Below are positions 58,450-64,000 of a stretch of 64,000 nt of DNA, in pieces. Position 1 is the first letter of the stretch; every line of letters begins with the position of its first letter. The stretch is from Archegozetes longisetosus. Its lineage: Eukaryota > Arthropoda > Arachnida > Sarcoptiformes > Trhypochthoniidae. A program made the position numbers and the translations under genes. The notes under the pieces were generated by a model. It was not told the DNA's origin. It was given only the letters and a program-made list of their open reading frames with translations, and made no database searches. Location of the stretch: assembly GCA_018873245.2 (NCBI GenBank), contig JAEMBT020000009.1, positions 14,020,112 to 14,084,111 of the forward strand, given 5' to 3'.

Positions 58450-59922
58450 AATAGCACGCTATATACGCTCAATATACGTATTTATCATACTTTATTAAGT
58501 TCTAGGGTGTAAAATGAGGCTGATCTTTACTTCAAAGCTCCTTTCACAACATTCTTCAAGTGAACATCATAGTATAATTGATAATATAATTACCAAAGCT
58601 TTTAAGTCCTTAAACATTGGAAATTTGATGTAAACTTCTTATATTATAAAAGATTCTTATATTACAAAATTCTTAGATCCTTTCTTATATTATAGCTTCT
58701 ATTAGTGGCTCTAAATATCAACTTATTTATAGTACTAGCATATGTAATACATGAGATTATTAATGAATATGAATATTTAATATAAAATACCTACTTGTTG
58801 ATGCAGCTCATCGGTAATGTTACGAAATTGAATTAGATGCATTTGATATTTATATTTATATTGATTATTACCTAGTCTGATCTAACCTGATCTTATCAGT
58901 ATTTTATTGGATAAGCTAGAGTATTATGAAGAAACTATTACAGTAGAACCTGTTTAATACACTCATAGGCTTAAGTAATTTTGAAAAATTAATATAAAAA
59001 TACCAGAGAAAAACATGCTTGAATGTTATTGATTTGTGAACATATTTAACTACAGGTTGAAGTTGTAGTTGTAATATAAATGTTCTGTATAGTACTTTAT
59101 CACTGGAAAATATGTCTAAGAATCAAAAGCTTATAAATATTACTAAACTAATATACTGTCAAACTTATAAATTTGTCTAAGATTCTCTAGGTGAGACTTG
59201 TTATTTTCAATTTAAGCTTTATTATGCTTGATTTCTTTGTCATCTTTCCTTATAGTCATAGTGTGCTTATGTGCTTATGTGATAATACTCACCTATTCAC
59301 TTATTATATACCTATTAGTAGATCGATTTTAGTATAGAAATAAAGCTATTTTTAAATATTTTATATTTCATCTAAATACTATATCTTCTCTGTTTAGGTA
59401 ACATTAATTATGCAATTTGTTCTCTATGGATTATTTTGATTTAATACTAGATTCCTTTCAAAGCTAACTATTTGATCATTTGTGTTGACACTTTTGAAAT
59501 TGATTTTAGTGTATGATCTATCTTTCAATCTGGTAGTTATTATTTCTTAGCTAAATATTGATTCTATTCTCAATAAAATAATGATTTTTGACTGCAACTA
59601 GAAATGGGATGCTTTATAACTGACAATATGTTGAGGTATTAATAAATTTATAGGATATTCAATCTAGTAATGAAAGTAAATCTAAATTGAGTTTAGTAGC
59701 AAATTGATGCGTGTCATTGGAAGGCTGATGCAGCAACCGTATTATTCTGTCACCATCGGTGATTGTTATTCTATCGAGTATAATTCAAATTTACTATTGA
59801 CTTAAATAATAGATTAATAATAATTAAAAGTTATAATTATAGTATAATAGTTATTTATTAGTAATGTCTCTATAATTACCAATTTAATATAAACTCTTAT
59901 TTATTAAACATTAATGAAAACA
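58450..59922. other. AT-rich, no gene seen
   Basis: No recognisable coding or repeat signal beyond short AT-rich words. Confidence 0.4.
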
Positions 59923-60000
59923 ACTAACAATCTAGCTAAATATTCTACTAACAATCTAGCTAAATATTCTACTAACAATCTAGCTAAATATTCTACTAAC
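59923..60000. repeat. 24-bp tandem repeat, 3+ copies
   Basis: Three identical copies of ACTAACAATCTAGCTAAATA plus TTCT, then a partial copy. Confidence 0.95.
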
Positions 60001-60294
60001 ATACACATACTCAATCTAACAAGCAAAAACTAGCTCTACTATATTGATTATATATTAGTAATTAAATACTGGTCTTCTTAATTACACTTCAGTTTATATT
60101 AACACCTCATTGACATAGTCACTTATCTGTTGATAAGAATAATAATGATTAGTTCTTCTATAAATCAATCACTATTTTCAGTAGTTGTATGTTAGTTATT
60201 TATTAAGTTGTGTCTCTAGCTAGGTTTATTGGTCTAGTAGCTAACAATCTCAAATTAAATGTTCTGATTTGTTAAGATAAATGTGTGCTTATTT

Positions 60295-60465
60295 TTATAT
60301 ATCTGTTAGTTTTTTGTTAAAGCTTTTATTATTATTTGACAATAAGTAGTCGTTTGATGCGTCAGATAAATAAATCAAAGTTTTCTCGTAAGATTTACTT
60401 TCTTTTTTTAAATCTCTGGGGGTTATAACCTCTTAACCCCCCCAGCCTACGGTTATGGCATTAAA
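60295..60465 (+). repeat. Dispersed repeat, copy C
   Basis: Core GTCGTTTGATGCGTCAGATA is shared with copies A and B. It ends in a self-complementary GGGGGTTATAACC...CCCCCCC segment and then AGCCTACGGTTATGG. Confidence 0.5.
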
Positions 60466-60876
60466 TATTTGATATAGTCCTCTTACTAATTCGCTATCTT
60501 CTAAATTTAGGTCAACGTTGATCTTGAGATATCTCCTTCTGAAAAACAGACAAAAGAAGATAGACTATTAAACCGAAACTATACTTTTCAGTTGTTTCTC
60601 TATATTGTTTGCTGATCAAGTTTGAGTTTTATACTTACTATTAGTAGGTTTACTGTGCTCAAGTATTTTTATATGAGTTAGATCTTATTAGAAATATCAA
60701 GTATGGATCGATTCTCATTATAAGGAGGTTTACTATATGTAGGTTTACTATATCCAAGTATAACTGTATAGATAGTAAGAAATATATCAGATGATTTTTA
60801 ACTTAATTAGCCATTTGTCATTCATAATTTATTACTGAAATAAATTGAGTGGAGCTTTCAAAATTAATAGATATTT

Positions 60877-61717
60877 CTTACTATGAACCGCACAAACTGA
60901 TACCAACCGATTTGCATGAAATTTGAACTATACATAGAACCAGTCCAGTGGACAAATGTTGTGAAACAACTGGATTCCGTAACTCAATAATTTTACAGTT
61001 ATGGACACTTAAAGTTTGCTCCTTGTGGGTGCATTTCATTATAAAGACATGTTTTAACTTTACAATTAGTAGCGACCATCACATCAACTTTATGTACAAT
61101 CATTTTCCAAGTGTTTTCACACCTTTCAACCACTAAAATATAGTTTGGCTATCGATAAATAAAATAAAGTTTGCCATATAAAATATATGGACATCTAATC
61201 CACATCTTTATTGTTAATTTAGATTTAATGGTTTCATTTGAATGAGGTAATATTGATTAATCAGTCTATGACGTTAGATTATATTATTGGAATAACAATA
61301 CATAATCGAAGTAGTAGATATTTCTTACATATTATTTATCCCATAAATGATATTTTATTCTTAATAAATTTTGATAAATTATTAGTTATTTATTTCTCTC
61401 CATATATTTTATATGGCAAACTATAAGTTTAATTTCTCGATAGCCAAACTATATTTTAGTGGTTGAAAGGTGTGAAAATACTTGGAAAATGATTGTACAT
61501 AAAGTTGATGTGATGGTCACTACTAAATTGCAAAATTAAAGCATGTCTTTACAATGAAACGCACCCACAAGGGGCAAGCTTCAAGTGTCCATAACTCGAA
61601 AGTTATTAAGTTACAGAATCCAGTTGTTTCACTACATTTGTTCACTGGACTGGTTCTATGTATGGTTCAAATTTCATGCAAATCGATTGGTATCAGTTTG
61701 TGCGGTTTCATAGTAAG
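60877..61717. mobile_element. Large foldback (arms ~315 bp, loop ~207 bp)
   Basis: The left arm 60877-61191 is inverted at 61399-61717 with about 90% identity. For example CTTACTATGAACCGCACAAA and CCAGTCCAGTGGACAAATGT at the outer side, and TTTGGCTATCGATAAAT and CCATATAAAATATATGGA at the inner side, find their complements. Short open stretches within are by-products of the repeat. Possibly a foldback DNA transposon; no terminal target duplication was identified. Confidence 0.8.
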
Positions 61718-61719
61718 TT

Positions 61720-62639
61720 ATTACTTTATCATATCATATTATCAATTTCAAGTTCAACTCCTTTACGATCGTATAATAGTTATTTTATTATTATTATTAT
61801 TTTCTCATTTTTCGTTGCTTTTTAAGTTCCAGAATTGCCAGGTTTGGTACCACACAGACCTCTTACTACTTGAAATACTCTTGATTACCGAAAAGCTATT
61901 TTGCAAATTTTAAGTCCATATTCCGATTTTGAATATTGCTCCCGAGAATCTGCTTCTCTTGGAAAATTCGATCCGAATCTGACTTAATCATGCTTTTCGA
62001 GTTAGGTTTCCTCGAAATTGAGAGAAATTTGCTTATAACTTACTGTAGATATTGTTTTTTATTTTGAATCAAATGAGCTAGTAACATGTTCAAAAGTTTA
62101 TAACAATTATCATCTTGACAAATTTGTTCGATTTGTTTGAAAAATATATTTCAAAAGACTCTCTTAAAACTAATCGGATTTGAAAATTTGTCTTCAAACT
62201 CATCGATTCATGAAAGTCTCAGTTAAAATTCTTTTAGATTCCCGACTGACTTTCACTGTTTAACCTCTCGAAAAATCCAATATTCGACTAAAATTTTTTA
62301 TAGGAATCATAACTTTTTTGATGAAATTAGTTAGTGAGACAGTAAAAAAAAGTTTATAAGAAGATATTGGGATATATATAAAATAATATTATTTCTTCTT
62401 TTAGCTTAACTGTAATCCAATAAAGTTAGTAATAATAATAAAACTTGACTGAAAGTGACCACATAGCACTGAGACTTAATACTTTAAGTTTTCATTTCTC
62501 CATACTGATAGAATTATAACATTGCCAAATTGACACTATTTTCAATGCTATTCTTATAATGATTATTTTGGTACTTTAAATAAGTTTGCCTCTTTATTAG
62601 TTTCGGTTTATGTGCTATAACAGTTAACAATTTATTAAT
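61720..62639. other. AT-rich, no gene seen
   Basis: No coding or repeat signal that I can support. Confidence 0.4.
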
Positions 62640-62800
62640 TGACTATCGCAATTTGTTTGGATGTATCCAAGAAGTTATTTATTTATTTATAAAAGTACAT
62701 CTAATAAGAGAAAGCACATTATCTATATGTATTAATATCTAACTGTGTATGTCATAGAAAGCGTGCCCTAAAAACATAGCAGTGAACAGTTCATCAGACG
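62640..62800. repeat. Dispersed repeat D, copy 2
   Basis: Partner of 58255-58440. It lies immediately upstream of the Tigger-like element. Confidence 0.5.
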
Positions 62801-62823
62801 TTATGTGTATCTATTATAGAATA

Positions 62824-64000
62824 CAGTGAATTCCCGTTATAGTCAAGTCGGTTATAGTCAAATTTCGCTATAGCCAAGCGATATCTTAAGCACCGGCAAA
62901 AGTCCTATATATTTAATGTTAAATTTTTCGGTTATAGTCAAATATTCGTTATTGTCAAGTGCTTTATAAGCACAGAAAGCATATATCGTATCCCGATATA
63001 GTCAAGTAAAGTCAAACTTTGCAGACTATAATTCATTAAAAATTAAAAAATTTTGTATTGCATACAAACTGTTTATTAAACGCTTTATTTTGAGACATAA
63101 AGCATGTTATTTCCGACATTAAAGTGTTAGTGAAAGCATGTCTTCAAAAAAGAGAAAATCAATTTCATTAGATGTTAAATATAAAGTCATTCAACTAATT
63201 GATAAAAAGACTCCATATAAAGAAATATTGGCTCAATTTAGTGATCAACTTAAAGACGAATCAAAAATTTCTCGAATTAAAAAACCGAGAGAAAGTGATC
63301 AAAGAGTTTGAAGCTGAAAAATCTCGTAATACTAATCGCTTTCGCAATTCATCATATCCTGAGATCGACAATGCATTAATAGAGTTCATCGGTAAATGTA
63401 ACTCTTATGGTCTGCCAACGAATATCAATATATTGAAAGAAAAGGCGAGTGAATGCGGACAAAGGTTTGGTTATAATAACTTCAAGGCCTCGACGGGTTA
63501 TATTAATCGATTCAGAGAAAGAAATTGTATTAATTACGAAAAAAGTCACGGCGAGGCCAACTCAGTATCCGACTCTGTTTGTAACGACTGGTTGTCTAAA
63601 TTGCCCGAAATCGTTAAGGACTACAAGCCGAAAAATATCTTTAATGGTGATGAGTTCGGCCTTTTCTGGCGTCTTCTTCCGAGTAAAACATATGCATTAA
63701 GTGGCCAAAAGTTTAAAAGGGGTAAAAAAGTAAAGAAAGGATTTCAGTCTTCGTTTGTGCCAATATGGATGGCAGTGAGAAAGAGAAACTTATAGCTATA
63801 GGGAAGTCACGAGAGCCTCGATGTTTCAGAAATAAAAAGGGTTTACCAGTTATTTACCGAAGTAATGAAAAATCTTGGATGAAAACAGATATTTTTACCG
63901 AATTTCTAACAAAATTTAATAGAAAAATGTTGAGACAAAATCGAAATGTGATGCTCTTTATCGATAACTGCTCATTGCATCCATACATGTCTCTCTCAAA
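62824..64000 (+). mobile_element. Tigger/pogo-like DNA transposon, 5' part, cut by window end
   Basis: A TA (62822-62823) precedes the terminus CAGTGAATTCCCGTTATAGT. At least six degenerate copies of GTTATAGTCAAR follow in the first 190 bases, in the position of transposase-binding repeats. The transposase starts at 63139. The 3' end lies beyond the window. Confidence 0.85.
63139..64000 (+). pseudogene. Tigger/pogo transposase, two frameshifts, partial
   Basis: ATG at 63139 gives MSSKKRKSISLDVKYKVIQL, the N-terminal CENP-B-type helix-turn-helix (Psq). A one-base indel near 63283 moves to LKNREKVIKEFEAEKSRNTN and on through the second CENP-B helix-turn-helix (IEFIGKCNSYGLPTNINILK, GYINRFRERNCI). 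The DDE core follows: NIFNGDEFGLFWRLLPSKTY with the first catalytic D, then GKKVKKGFQSSF. A second frameshift near 63752 leads to CANMDGSEKEKLIAIGKSRE, PRCFRNKKGLPV, WMKTDIFTEFL and VMLFIDNCSLHP with the second catalytic D; the window ends shortly after. The family is the pogo/Tigger branch of Tc1/mariner. Apart from the two indels the ORF is well preserved, so this copy is relatively young but inactive. Confidence 0.85.

Noticed and set aside
1-64000. CRISPR arrays, bacterial operons, tRNA or rRNA genes
   Set aside because: No regularly spaced identical repeats with unique spacers, no operon-like gene packing and no cloverleaf-forming tRNA sequence were found; introns and TATA boxes show the DNA is eukaryotic.

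Overview
The window is AT-rich eukaryotic DNA (about 70% A+T by eye) from what is most likely an arthropod, possibly a mite or other chelicerate. Three things support this: many short interstitial blocks of the arthropod telomere repeat TTAGG on either strand; an arthropod-type corticotropin-releasing-factor/diuretic-hormone-44-like class B receptor with small introns; and a dense mix of Tc1/mariner, pogo/Tigger, hAT-like and non-LTR remnants. The species assignment is inference.

Cellular genes. (1) 155-592 (-): an intronless Ser-rich basic protein of 145 aa with a TATA box and poly(A) signal. (2) 9296-9749 (-): a two-exon, 80-aa secreted protein with a TATA box, reconstructed here from splice signals. 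(3) 24202-26351 (+): a three-exon, 335-aa helical protein with two hydrophobic hairpin-like segments, architecturally like apolipoprotein L. (4) 28898-29451 (-): a two-exon, 164-aa four-helix membrane protein. (5) 31458-44256 (-): a 12-exon class B GPCR of 481 aa, complete and in frame through every splice junction. Its 9.3-kb first intron holds an Asn-rich repeat ORF on the other strand (37800-38479) and a ~680-bp palindrome.

Mobile DNA. 7110-8065 and 10946-11750 are two decayed Tc1-like copies. 12516-15312 is a DNA transposon with ~50-bp terminal inverted repeats and a broken transposase, itself interrupted by an ~837-bp nested element flanked by a 9-bp target duplication. 15642-17165 is a 5'-truncated non-LTR retrotransposon with RT, RNase H and zinc knuckle. 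17553-18672 holds two adjacent foldback elements, one enclosing a SWIM-like zinc-finger ORF end whose relative lies at 22272-22637. That second copy sits just downstream of a sequence that fits the hepatitis-delta-like (HDV-like) self-cleaving ribozyme fold (22028-22160). 23534-24013 is a nearly perfect hairpin with a TA-flanked MITE inserted in one arm. 62824-64000 is the 5' part of a Tigger-like element cut by the window end.

From 44.7 to 62.8 kb I find no convincing gene. That stretch is AT-rich DNA full of minisatellites, microsatellites, TTAGG blocks, MITEs and palindromes. The genes do not form a pathway or operon; they are independent eukaryotic transcription units separated by transposon debris.
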